A stretch of DNA of 17,174 nucleotides from Flavobacteriaceae bacterium (GTDB lineage Bacteria; Bacteroidota; Bacteroidia; Flavobacteriales; Flavobacteriaceae): the NCBI GenBank assembly GCA_002693605.1, contig NZQO01000003.1, positions 1 to 17,174 of the forward strand, in the 5' to 3' direction. A program made the position numbers and the translations under genes. Positions 1 through 6,249 of the stretch are shown in pieces; within the stretch, counting starts at the first letter, position 1; every line of letters begins with the position of its first letter. The notes beneath the pieces are model-generated. The model made no database searches, was not told the origin of the DNA, and saw nothing but the letters and a program-made list of their open reading frames with translations.

Positions 1-917
1 AAGAATTGGGAGGTGCCCATACCCACGCCACGAAAAGCGGTGTAACGCATTTTACGGCGAGCAACGATATTGTTTGCCTGGAGCAGGTAAAGCAATTGCT
101 TAGCTATCTTCCGCAGAACAACCAAGCGGCACCGGAGAACATACCGTATGAGCTTGGGGATGAAATGCGGGAATCACTTGAGGGCATCGTACCCGATAGT
201 GCGAACAAGCCCTACGATATGCATTCCATAATTACCGGTATTATCGATACCGATTCATTTTTTGAGGTGCATAAGGAGTATGCCGATAATATCATCGTAG
301 GCTTTGCACGGCTGGGCGGGCGCAGTATTGGCATTGTTGCCAATCAGCCAATGAGTCTGGCGGGCGTGTTGGACGTAGATAGCAGCAGAAAGGCGGCTCG
401 GTTTACCCGTTTCTGCGATGCCTTCAACATTCCGCTGCTAGTTTTGGTAGACGTTCCCGGGTTTCTTCCGGGTACCGACCAGGAATGGAACGGGATTATC
501 CTGAATGGCGCTAAGTTGCTCTATGCACTTAGCGAGGCCACGGTGCCCAGGGTAACGGTCATTACCCGAAAGGCGTATGGCGGTGCCTACGATGTAATGA
601 ACAGCAAGCACATTGGTGCCGATATGAACTTTGCCTGGCCAACGGCCGAAATTGCCGTTATGGGGGCCAAGGGAGCCAGCGAGATCATCTTCCGAAGGGA
701 AATTAGCGAGGCACAAGATCCTGAGCTGAAATTATCTGAAAAGGAACAGGAATATGCCGAGGCCTTCGCCAACCCGTTTAAGGCTGCGCAACGGGGTTTT
801 ATAGATGAGGTTATACAGCCTAGGGAAACCCGCAGAAAATTACTCAAGGCATTTGCCATGCTAGAATCCAAAAAGGTGCTACGACCCAGCCGCAAACATG
901 GGAACATTCCGCTATAG
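1..917 (+). CDS. Acyl-CoA carboxylase carboxyltransferase (beta) subunit, PccB-like, 5'-truncated
   Basis: The C-terminal part of a biotin-dependent acyl-CoA carboxylase beta subunit (propionyl-CoA carboxylase/methylmalonyl-CoA carboxyltransferase type), which moves the carboxyl group from carboxybiotin to an acyl-CoA in the cytoplasm. The open frame runs in from the window edge (in-frame codons from base 3), and the first visible residues, ELGGAHTHATKSGVTHF, are internal to the family, so the TTG at 6 is not a start. Visible family motifs are VDVPGFLPGTDQEWNGII, the RKAYGGAYDVMNSK stretch, WPTAEIAVMGAKGA and the C-terminal HGNIPL. Roughly 300 residues remain of the usual 510 or so, meaning about 200 N-terminal residues lie outside the window. 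The substrate (propionyl-CoA, acetyl-CoA or a branched acyl-CoA) cannot be decided from this part alone. No other carboxylase subunit is visible downstream. Confidence 0.93.
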   Translation, partial: ELGGAHTHATKSGVTHFTASNDIVCLEQVKQLLSYLPQNNQAAPENIPYELGDEMRESLEGIVPDSANKPYDMHSIITGIIDTDSFFEVHKEYADNIIVGFARLGGRSIGIVANQPMSLAGVLDVDSSRKAARFTRFCDAFNIPLLVLVDVPGFLPGTDQEWNGIILNGAKLLYALSEATVPRVTVITRKAYGGAYDVMNSKHIGADMNFAWPTAEIAVMGAKGASEIIFRREISEAQDPELKLSEKEQEYAEAFANPFKAAQRGFIDEVIQPRETRRKLLKAFAMLESKKVLRPSRKHGNIPL

Positions 918-1151
918 TGAACGATTATTTCGCTCGGGGCATGAGATTACGGAGAATGAATAGACATGCAATCTATAGATTTTGTACACTCTTTTTAGTA
1001 CAACTTCTTTCAGAAAATAATCTCCATATATCGACTGGTTCGGCAAAGGGCCTTATATGGTTAAAATGATATGGCGTTTCGGGAAAGTGAGAGGTTTTTA
1101 TTACGCTGTTTTTTTCATCTCTATTTTTCTTTTCATTTGAATGAAGAATAG

Positions 1152-1159
1152 TATATTTG
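1152..1159 (+). promoter_or_regulatory. Bacteroidota-type -7 element of the tRNA promoter
   Basis: TATATTTG matches the TAnnTTTG consensus of the primary sigma factor of Bacteroidota and ends 11 bases before the tRNA. The upstream -33 element is weak: a T-rich tract at 1122-1133 sits at about the right distance, while the clear TTTG at 1136-1139 is too close (12 bases). Position and match make it the likely tRNA promoter. Confidence 0.55.
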
Positions 1160-1170
1160 CAATCCCAATT

Positions 1171-1245
1171 CGGGATGTGGCGCAGTCCGGTTAGCGTACA
1201 CGGCTGGGGGCCGTGTGGTCGCAGGTTCAAATCCTGTCATCCCGA
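1171..1245 (+). tRNA. tRNA-Pro (anticodon GGG)
   Basis: A full cloverleaf can be folded by eye. The acceptor stem is CGGGATG (1171-1177) with CATCCCG (1238-1244) and A1245 as discriminator. The D arm is GCGC/GCGT. The anticodon stem is CACGG/CCGTG with loop CTGGGGG, giving anticodon GGG. The T arm is GCAGG/CCTGT around TTCAAAT. The C1-G72 end pair is characteristic of bacterial tRNA-Pro and agrees with the anticodon, which reads CCC and CCU. No CCA is encoded (CGA follows), as is usual in Bacteroidota. Confidence 0.96.
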
Positions 1246-1251
1246 CGAATT

Positions 1252-1281
1252 AAAAAGCAATGCGAAAGCGTTGCTTTTTTT
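1252..1281 (+). terminator. Intrinsic terminator of the tRNA gene
   Basis: A stem formed by AAAGCAATGC (1254-1263) and GCGTTGCTTT (1268-1277), with a GAAA tetraloop and one G-T wobble, is followed by a T tract to 1281. It begins six bases after the tRNA, so the tRNA is probably transcribed alone. The A-rich left flank also allows some function on the opposite strand, where the RidA-like gene ends at 1334. Confidence 0.9.
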
Positions 1282-1333
1282 GTTTCTACTCCACATTTTT
1301 TCCGAGGCACTTTATTTTGCGATATGGTTGTTG

Positions 1334-1864
1334 CTATCTCGCGTCGTCGGTTTTGTGTACTTCCAGTTCAATTTCTACCATAAATTCCGGTACGGCCAAT
1401 TCGGTGACACCAAGCCAGGATCCCGCTGGAAAGTGGTTCTTGTAAATTGAGTTGCGATATGCGGCATGTTCCAAGAATAAGGACATGTTGGTGGTGAAGA
1501 TATTCTCTACTACCACATCATCGAAAGTACAACCATAGTGCTTCAATATTTTTTCAATATCGGCATAGCAATTTTTAATCTGCTGCGCCATATCGCCCAC
1601 GGCGGTAGGATTTCCCTGATCGTCCATACTCACCGCTCCTGATATGCTAATTTGGTTCCCTGTTTTCACCGCGTGCGAATAGCCGTAGGCTTTTTCCACT
1701 TCGGGTCGTAAGAGGAAATATTCAGGGGTCACGGCTGCAGGCTCCGGTTGCTGTTCGTGCGCTTGGGGTTCGCCCGTTTCCTGACAGCCCGAAAACAGAA
1801 GAAGAGGCAAGAACATGAGAATAGTGAGAAAGGAGCTTTTCATAGGAAGGGTAGTTGCTTTCAT
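1334..1864 (-). CDS. RidA/YjgF-family lipoprotein lacking the canonical arginine
   Basis: A 176-residue protein of the RidA (YjgF/YER057c/UK114) fold. The N-terminus is a lipoprotein signal: a positively charged start, a hydrophobic stretch, then LLLFSGC with Cys27 as the probable lipidated residue, followed by a Gln/Glu/Pro-rich linker. The mature part has the family pattern (ISISGAVSMDDQGNP, the NCYADIEKILKHYGCTFDDVV helix region and a final FMVEIELEV strand). In classical RidA the ligand-binding arginine lies in P-A-R-S; here the equivalent text is PAGSWLG, so Arg is replaced by Gly148. This argues against ordinary 2-iminoacid deaminase activity. The ATG at 1864 is chosen because a promoter-like pair (1887-1919) lies directly upstream; the longer frame to 1918 would start inside that promoter. 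ATG at 1843 is the other possible start and would give a 20-residue signal. Confidence 0.82.
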   Translation of the reverse strand: MKATTLPMKSSFLTILMFLPLLLFSGCQETGEPQAHEQQPEPAAVTPEYFLLRPEVEKAYGYSHAVKTGNQISISGAVSMDDQGNPTAVGDMAQQIKNCYADIEKILKHYGCTFDDVVVENIFTTNMSLFLEHAAYRNSIYKNHFPAGSWLGVTELAVPEFMVEIELEVHKTDDAR

Positions 1865-1886
1865 AGTACCGAATTTAAGAGGTGTT

Positions 1887-1919
1887 GCAATATAGCTTCT
1901 TAAATTGTTGAGGGACAAA
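1887..1919 (-). promoter_or_regulatory. Putative promoter of the RidA-like lipoprotein gene
   Basis: Reading the minus strand, TTTG (1919-1916) is followed after 21 bases by TATATTGC (1894-1887), close to the TTTG-N19-21-TAnnTTTG arrangement of Bacteroidota promoters with a one-base departure in the -7 element. The expected transcript start would be roughly 15 bases before the ATG at 1864, giving a short leader. Confidence 0.4.
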
Positions 1920-1990
1920 TCATCTGTGACGAAGGGTGATCTTTTCTTTTCAGGGCAGCCTAATTACTTATCGAGCAGGGGAGAGGTCAC

Positions 1991-2035
1991 TAAAAAATAG
2001 CTTTTCAAAATAGCGGCGCTATTTCGAAAAGCTAT
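1991..2035 (-). terminator. Strong intrinsic terminator of the 42-residue protein gene
   Basis: An 18-bp stem with one mismatch (1997-2014 pairing with 2018-2035, loop GGC) is followed on the minus strand by T6 (the A run at 1992-1997 on the plus strand). It lies 27 bases downstream of the small Gln-rich gene and before the RidA-like gene, separating their transcripts. Confidence 0.88.
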
Positions 2036-2061
2036 CCTTTTCCGAATACGGAATTTAGACC

Positions 2062-2190
2062 TTATCGATCTTTTCTTGGTTGCTTCGGTTCCTGCTTAGA
2101 AGCATCCTGCCTCGGCTTGGCCTGCTGTTTTGCGGGCTGCTGTTTTTGCTGTTGCTTTTGCTGCTGGTTCTCTCTTTGCTGTGTGCTCAT
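2062..2190 (-). CDS. 42-residue Gln/Lys-rich hydrophilic small protein
   Basis: A short frame starting at ATG 2190 and ending at TAA 2062. It begins MSTQQRENQQQKQQQKQQ and ends with KQEPKQPRKDR. About a third of the residues are Gln, most of the rest are Lys, Arg, Pro and Ala, and there is no hydrophobic core, so it is probably intrinsically disordered and basic. A strong terminator for this strand follows 27 bases after the stop, supporting a real transcription unit. The region between 2191 and about 2240 is A/T-rich with no convincing promoter. Function is unknown; I see no recognisable domain. An alternative frame on the same strand (2096-2341) reads through the same repeats but has an implausible composition and continues into the upstream spacer, so I prefer this one. 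Confidence 0.6.
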   Translation of the reverse strand: MSTQQRENQQQKQQQKQQPAKQQAKPRQDASKQEPKQPRKDR

Positions 2191-2404
2191 AACCAATACA
2201 ATTAAAGATTAATACTCCGTTAAACAATTTAAATATACTAGGAAAATTGATTTCTAGTTTGTTTGTTAAGAGTGATTTAGCAATTTTTTGGCGATGTATT
2301 AACGACTGGATCTTGAGTTTGGATTTGTCTGAAATTTTCATTTTCAGAAGTCTGAGTGGAGCGTCATCGTTCTTAAAAACGACTTGGCTAAGAGAGAATA
2401 TTCT

Positions 2405-2833
2405 TTAAAACCCCATCGAGGCGGTAAATGCAAAAATAATATGAGCCATAAGCAGCTGGATATAGAACTCAGTGAATTTTATGTCCGGTGGATTGGGATG
2501 CAAGGTAAATATTACTTTCCATCCCAAAATACCGAGTACGCCCAGGGCGAATCCGACCATAAGAGTGAACCCTGGGGTTGGTTCGATTTCATTCAGGAAG
2601 AAAAAACCGTTATAGAGCGCCAAAAAAAGATAGCCGATTACCAAATGTAGGATCCAGCCGGGTAAATTTGCCAACCCCCGAAGGGGAGGCATTTCAAAAT
2701 ATCGGTATATGAGAACGGTAAGTAGCTCTGGTTCCCTAAATTCCTTTCCTCTTATAAACGAAATGAGATAACTGAACAAAGTCATGGCCAAGGTTACAAG
2801 CGGAGCCAAAAGGAGATAGGTTGTGAGTTTCAT
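2405..2833 (-). CDS. Small four-helix integral membrane protein, unknown function
   Basis: A 142-residue hydrophobic protein that I do not recognise. Four membrane segments are visible: an N-terminal helix (about residues 3-26, beginning MKLTTYLLLAPL), one around 58-77 (GWILHLVIGYLFLALY), one around 88-106 (FTLMVGFALGVLGILGW), and a C-terminal one around 122-139 (YIQLLMAHIIFAFT). A charged loop with GKEFREPEL follows the first helix. The ATG at 2833 is preferred; the frame can be extended two codons to a TTG at 2839, but ATG fits the hydrophobic N-terminus. It is on the same strand as the AraC-type gene, 135 bases downstream of it, so it may or may not share its transcript. There are no catalytic motifs, and a transport or anchoring role cannot be inferred. 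Confidence 0.72.
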   Translation of the reverse strand: MKLTTYLLLAPLVTLAMTLFSYLISFIRGKEFREPELLTVLIYRYFEMPPLRGLANLPGWILHLVIGYLFLALYNGFFFLNEIEPTPGFTLMVGFALGVLGILGWKVIFTLHPNPPDIKFTEFYIQLLMAHIIFAFTASMGF

Positions 2834-2968
2834 AGTCAAAAACGTTGGTTGGAAAGTTTTGATATTTGTCGTGGGATAAAGACAGCCTTATGTAAAAAAC
2901 TATAGCAAGAACCTGAAAAAGTTTTCTCGGTATACCTAACAATTCACCCCTGCCCAAGGGTTCCCTTG

Positions 2969-3916
2969 CTAGGCTCTTATTTTTGTAGTTTCAGTACCTG
3001 TCTTGCCTTTTAGCTTGGTTCGGAACTGGGTGGGGGTACACGCATATTTCCGTCTAAAAATTCGGGAAAAGTAGCTCCTGCTGTTTAAGCCAATAGAATA
3101 TACAATTTCTGAAATAGTGAGGTTTGTAGATCGCATTAGGCGTACGGCCTCCTCCAAACGTAGGGATAAAATGTACTGACCGGCGGTGCAATTAAAGAGA
3201 CCTTTAAACCCATATTGCAGTTTAATTGGTGAAACTCCCACGTATTGGCAAAGTTCCTCAATAGTATATTCCTTTGATATGTCTGCCCTTATTTTTACCG
3301 CCAAAGACTTGATTTTTTCAACCTCCTTAAAGTGCAAGTCGTTGCCCCGGCTAGCGGATTGGTTGTTTTGCAGCTCGTCCAGTATTTTTCCGAGACATAG
3401 GGAAACGTGACCCGCCGCCAATAGGGTATCTCGGGGGCACTCGTTATCTAGTTGCAAGAGGGCATTGTTATGTTCCAAGATGAAAGGGGCGGGAAACTTA
3501 GTAAACAGACGTCCCTCTTTTTTAAGCTCTGATTTAAGGAAGGAATTGAAATGATGGTAATACAACGCTCTCGAATGGATATGGACCATAGAAAACTGAT
3601 AACGTTCCTTTTCCTTCAATGAAAGGAAAATCGTATCATCGGAATTCGTCTTTACAATTGTGCATTCCATTGGCTCCAATTGAAGCTGTGTCTCAGACAC
3701 GGTGGTAGCTACCTTTATGGAACCGGTGTTGGTAAGAATGCAAGCTATGACAGGTTGCGCACATTTTAACGCATAGGTTTTGGTTTCCAGAGAAATGAAA
3801 TCGGCGGTCCATAAATAAATGCCGTCAAATAATGTGCGGTGGTTCAGGTGCCCTATGGTGGCGCGCTTTAGGTTTTTAAAATTTTCTAGCGTGTTGTGGT
3901 TAGTCGTTGAGTTCAT
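2969..3916 (-). CDS. AraC/XylS-family transcriptional regulator
   Basis: A 315-residue cytoplasmic DNA-binding protein. The C-terminal part (about 207-302) is a typical AraC double helix-turn-helix: the first HTH around YTIEELCQYVGVSPIKLQYGFKG, the linking helix with YILSLRLEEAVRLM, and the second HTH TISEIVYSIGLNSRSYFSRIFRRKYACTPTQFR, with the PxQFR end typical of the family. The N-terminal 200 residues have no recognisable sensor motif; they may form a degenerate cupin-like or other ligand-binding domain. Neighbours give no clear target: a membrane protein lies downstream and a 49-residue protein is encoded upstream on the same strand behind a terminator. The start at ATG 3916 is the only good one. 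It could act in iron, carbon source or stress control; the sequence does not say. Confidence 0.92.
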   Translation of the reverse strand: MNSTTNHNTLENFKNLKRATIGHLNHRTLFDGIYLWTADFISLETKTYALKCAQPVIACILTNTGSIKVATTVSETQLQLEPMECTIVKTNSDDTIFLSLKEKERYQFSMVHIHSRALYYHHFNSFLKSELKKEGRLFTKFPAPFILEHNNALLQLDNECPRDTLLAAGHVSLCLGKILDELQNNQSASRGNDLHFKEVEKIKSLAVKIRADISKEYTIEELCQYVGVSPIKLQYGFKGLFNCTAGQYILSLRLEEAVRLMRSTNLTISEIVYSIGLNSRSYFSRIFRRKYACTPTQFRTKLKGKTGTETTKIRA

Positions 3917-4059
3917 AATCCCCTACCGATTTTGTTAGCGAATTCGAGTGAGTGAAAAACCATAAAAGAGTCTGTTAATCAACCAATTCAGAAAAATAAA
4001 AAAAATACAGAATTGAGGTTGCCCCATATGGGTTAAAGATTTACTATATAACATTTTTT

Positions 4060-4095
4060 TAACAAAAAAGATCTCCAATTTAATGGAGATCTTTT
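4060..4095 (-). terminator. Intrinsic terminator after the 49-residue protein gene
   Basis: A perfect 12-bp stem (4066-4077 with 4084-4095, AAAAGATCTCCA and its complement) with a six-base ATTTAA loop. On the minus strand it is followed by a T6 tract and more T-rich sequence. It lies about 90 bases after the stop of the small minus-strand gene, and it would stop readthrough into the AraC-type gene. Its T4 tail on the plus strand is weaker. Confidence 0.85.
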
Positions 4096-4186
4096 CAGAA
4101 GTAGATGCTTATAATAAACCTTGAAAAACCCGAGTTACAACGGTATCATGCTACTGCAAAAGGGTTCTTTGGCTAAAATTTCAGAT

Positions 4187-4336
4187 TTACTCTTCTTCCT
4201 CGCTGCGTAAGCTTCTTTCATTTTCGGCACTTACGCCCGCATTGTGCGCTGTGGTTCCTGTTTGATGGGAACGTGTACGGGGCTCATTGCTTCGCTCCAT
4301 GTTCCTGTTGTCTGGATTTTGATTTGTGTCGCTCAT
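4187..4336 (-). CDS. 49-residue hydrophilic small protein
   Basis: A short frame from ATG 4336 to TAA 4187 encoding a polar, disorder-like protein. It starts MSDTNQNPDNRNMERSNEPR, contains a HQTGTTAHNAG middle, and ends with an acidic RSEEEE tail. There are no hydrophobic segments and no Cys. Support comes from the good ATG, the terminator downstream on the same strand, and its divergent position relative to the Ku cassette with a 184-base shared promoter region. Function is unknown; its composition resembles small stress-associated hydrophilic proteins, but that is only an impression. Confidence 0.6.
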   Translation of the reverse strand: MSDTNQNPDNRNMERSNEPRTRSHQTGTTAHNAGVSAENERSLRSEEEE

Positions 4337-4520
4337 GATGGATACTTTTTTAATGAATACTCATTTTCTATACCAAGATATCCTATAACAAGTAAGAGAA
4401 TTAGTCTGAAAAAAAAATATTGTTGACCCAAAACACTAGTCGCCAATAGTTTAATTTTCCTTTAACAGTTTCCCTGCTCTCGGATTGTTACTTTTAAGTA
4501 AACACACAAAGCTAGAAATC

Positions 4521-4769
4521 ATGACAAAGAACCATGGAAATCAGATCAAGGATGACGAGAAGTACGAAGAACTGCGCGATGAGGGCATGAGCAAGGAAAA
4601 AGCTGCCCGTATTGCCAATACCGATAATCCGGGGAAGAAAGGCGGAAAGGCCGAACCTTACGAAGACCGAACCAAGGAAGAACTTAACGAAAAGGCCAAG
4701 GAAATAGGAATTGAAGGGTATAGTGACATGAAAAAGGATGAGCTCATCAAGAAGTTACGCAACCACTAA
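4521..4769 (+). CDS. Small SAP/Rho-N-like domain protein, first gene of the NHEJ cassette
   Basis: An 82-residue basic/acidic protein with two parts. Residues 12-36 (YEELRDEGMSKEKAARIAN) match a short helical motif found in many small bacterial proteins of the DUF7218 type. Residues 47-82 (YEDRTKEELNEKAKEIGIEG, then YSDMKKDELIKKLRNH) have the two-helix pattern of SAP/Rho termination factor N-terminal domains, which bind nucleic acid. The start is taken at ATG 4521; an earlier in-frame TTG/ATG at 4485 would add a poor hydrophobic leader. It lies only 9 bases before the Ku start, so it is almost certainly co-transcribed with ku and ligD. SAP domains occur at the C-terminus of eukaryotic Ku70 and some bacterial Ku proteins, so a DNA-tethering role in end joining is plausible but inferred. 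A possible promoter -7 element, TACTTTTA, sits at 4489-4496. Confidence 0.8.
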   Translation: MTKNHGNQIKDDEKYEELRDEGMSKEKAARIANTDNPGKKGGKAEPYEDRTKEELNEKAKEIGIEGYSDMKKDELIKKLRNH

Positions 4770-4778
4770 TACGCTACC

Positions 4779-5552
4779 ATGAGAAGCATCTGGAACGGGA
4801 GTATCTCCTTCGGCCTCGTATCAATACCCATAAAAATGTATAGCGGTAGCGAAGACCGCCGTATCGAGCTGGATATGCTCGACCGCCGTGATAACGCCCG
4901 AATTCGGTACAAACGGGTTAACGAAGACACGGGGAAAGAAGTGAAATGGGGCGATATTGTTAAGGGCTTTAAAAAGAACGAATCCTATATCGTCTTGGAG
5001 AAAGTGGATTTCGAAAAGGCCAACATGAAAAAAAGCAAGACCATAGACATTGAAGAATTTGTTAATGAAAGCGATGTTGCCGATGTTCTCTTTAAAAAAC
5101 CTTATTTTTTAGAGCCTCAAAAAGAAGGAGGAAAATCCTACCAACTGCTCTACAAAGCACTCTCCCAAACCCAAAAATTGGGCGTGGCCACATTCGTAAT
5201 GCGGCAAAAGGAACACTTGAGCTTGATTGGCACCTACAAGAAGGCCTTGGTTCTCTACGTGATACGATTTCAAGATGAGATTCGCGATCCTGGAGATTTA
5301 AAGTTGCCAAGTTCAAAGGTGAGCAAGAAAGAGACCGATATGGCCATTTCACTCATCGAGCAATATTCTGAAGATTTCAAGCTCTCGAAATTTAAAGATG
5401 TATATAACGATCAGCTAATGAAGATCATCAATAACAAAGCAAAGGGAGTTGCGCCCAAAACCGAAGACGTGGATACCACCCCTACCGAAGCTGCCGATTT
5501 GATGGCCAAACTCAAAGCGAGCCTCGACGCTCGCAAGAAAAAAGCTTCCTAG
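4779..5552 (+). CDS. ku: Non-homologous end-joining protein Ku
   Basis: A 257-residue bacterial Ku, which forms a homodimeric ring on double-strand DNA ends and recruits LigD. The start MRSIWNGSISFGLVSIPIKM is the classic N-terminus of the family. The core continues with the YKRVNEDTGKEV region, YIVLEKVDFEKA, the SKTIDIEEFV strand, YFLEPQ and the LLYKAL helix, and the domain ends near residue 200. The C-terminus is a short lysine-rich tail ending ARKKKAS, the segment known in bacterial Ku to affect DNA binding and threading. Length is normal. It begins 9 bases after the SAP-like gene, and its stop is one base before the ligD ATG, so translation of the three is probably coupled. Confidence 0.97.
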   Translation: MRSIWNGSISFGLVSIPIKMYSGSEDRRIELDMLDRRDNARIRYKRVNEDTGKEVKWGDIVKGFKKNESYIVLEKVDFEKANMKKSKTIDIEEFVNESDVADVLFKKPYFLEPQKEGGKSYQLLYKALSQTQKLGVATFVMRQKEHLSLIGTYKKALVLYVIRFQDEIRDPGDLKLPSSKVSKKETDMAISLIEQYSEDFKLSKFKDVYNDQLMKIINNKAKGVAPKTEDVDTTPTEAADLMAKLKASLDARKKKAS

Positions 5553-5553
5553 C

Positions 5554-6249
5554 ATGTCGTTGAAAGAATATAACAAGAAACGAAATTTTAACGAGACGCC
5601 AGAGCCAGAGGGACGTTCAGACGATTCCAACCAGTCCCGGTTTGTAGTGCAACGACACCAGGCATCGCATTTGCATTATGACCTGCGCCTCGAAATAGAC
5701 CATGCCCTTAAAAGTTGGGCTGTGCCAAAAGGCCCGTCAATGAACACCCAAGATAAGCGCCTGGCCATACAGACGGAAGACCATCCTATCTCGTACCTTA
5801 CCTTCTCGGGCTCCATTCCCAAGGGAAATTATGGGGCCGGCACTATGGATATTTGGGATAACGGCACGTTTTCTATTTACGATAATAGTGAGGGAAATGC
5901 CCTTGAACAGTGGAGAAACGGTAGCCTTAAAATTGAATTCCATGGAAAAAAGATAAAGGGGAAATTTGGGCTATTCCGTACCCGAGAGGTTAATGGCAGA
6001 GCGCAATGGCTGCTTATTAAGAAAGAGGACGCGTGTGCAACCGAATTGGATTACGACGCCGAAGACTTTTCTTCCACCGCAAAAAAAAAAGTGTTGGCGC
6101 AACAGCAACAGAAACCCTTCACTCTACAATTGCCCCTATGTTGGCCACCCAGGGGAAGGAACCGTTTTCGAAACCCGGCTGGATTTACGAGATCAAATGG
6201 GATGGGTATCGCATTATCAGTTCGGTACAAGGAGGAACCGTGCAATTGA
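5554..6249 (+). CDS. ligD: LigD N-terminal part: 3'-phosphoesterase domain (frame ends by shift at A10 tract)
   Basis: The 5' portion of the multifunctional end-joining ligase LigD. Residues 30-165 form the phosphoesterase (PE) domain, which trims 3'-phosphates and ribonucleotides at breaks. The manganese/catalytic residues can be placed by comparison with Pseudomonas LigD: His35, His41 and Asp43 within RHQASHLHYDLRLE, and the later SGSIPKGNYGAG and GLFRTR motifs are also present. The homologous reading stops at residue 179 in the A10 run at 6081-6090; beyond it this frame gives about 50 unrelated residues before a stop at 6249. The ligase domain continues in the -1 frame. Read with one extra A (or a -1 slip) the product is an 806-residue PE-LIG-POL protein of ordinary size. 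As written, this frame alone would make a free PE domain protein. Confidence 0.9.
   Translation: MSLKEYNKKRNFNETPEPEGRSDDSNQSRFVVQRHQASHLHYDLRLEIDHALKSWAVPKGPSMNTQDKRLAIQTEDHPISYLTFSGSIPKGNYGAGTMDIWDNGTFSIYDNSEGNALEQWRNGSLKIEFHGKKIKGKFGLFRTREVNGRAQWLLIKKEDACATELDYDAEDFSSTAKKKVLAQQQQKPFTLQLPLCWPPRGRNRFRNPAGFTRSNGMGIALSVRYKEEPCN

Noticed and set aside
973..1230. 85-residue minus-strand frame downstream of the carboxylase gene
   Set aside because: It runs through the tRNA-Pro gene and its promoter, has no recognisable domain and has an odd composition.
1157..1450. 97-residue plus-strand frame over the tRNA and RidA-like gene end
   Set aside because: It covers the tRNA, the terminator and the antisense of a real gene, so it is accidental.
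2096..2341. 81-residue minus-strand frame overlapping the Gln-rich gene
   Set aside because: It reads the CAG/CAA-rich repeats in another frame (Ala/Lys/Thr-rich) and includes the upstream spacer; the 42-residue frame has the better start and is closer to the terminator.
2736..2957. 73-residue minus-strand frame between the AraC-type gene and the membrane protein
   Set aside because: It overlaps the N-terminus of the four-helix membrane protein and shows no domain or clean composition.
4023..4032. CCCATATGGG palindrome upstream of the AraC-type gene
   Set aside because: A ten-base palindrome is common by chance, lies over 100 bases from the gene and next to a terminator; there is no further support.
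6092..6104. Hairpin after the A10 tract as a ribosomal frameshift stimulator
   Set aside because: Only five base pairs and one base from the tract; classical stimulators are larger and 5-9 bases away. It is mentioned but not counted as evidence for programmed frameshifting.
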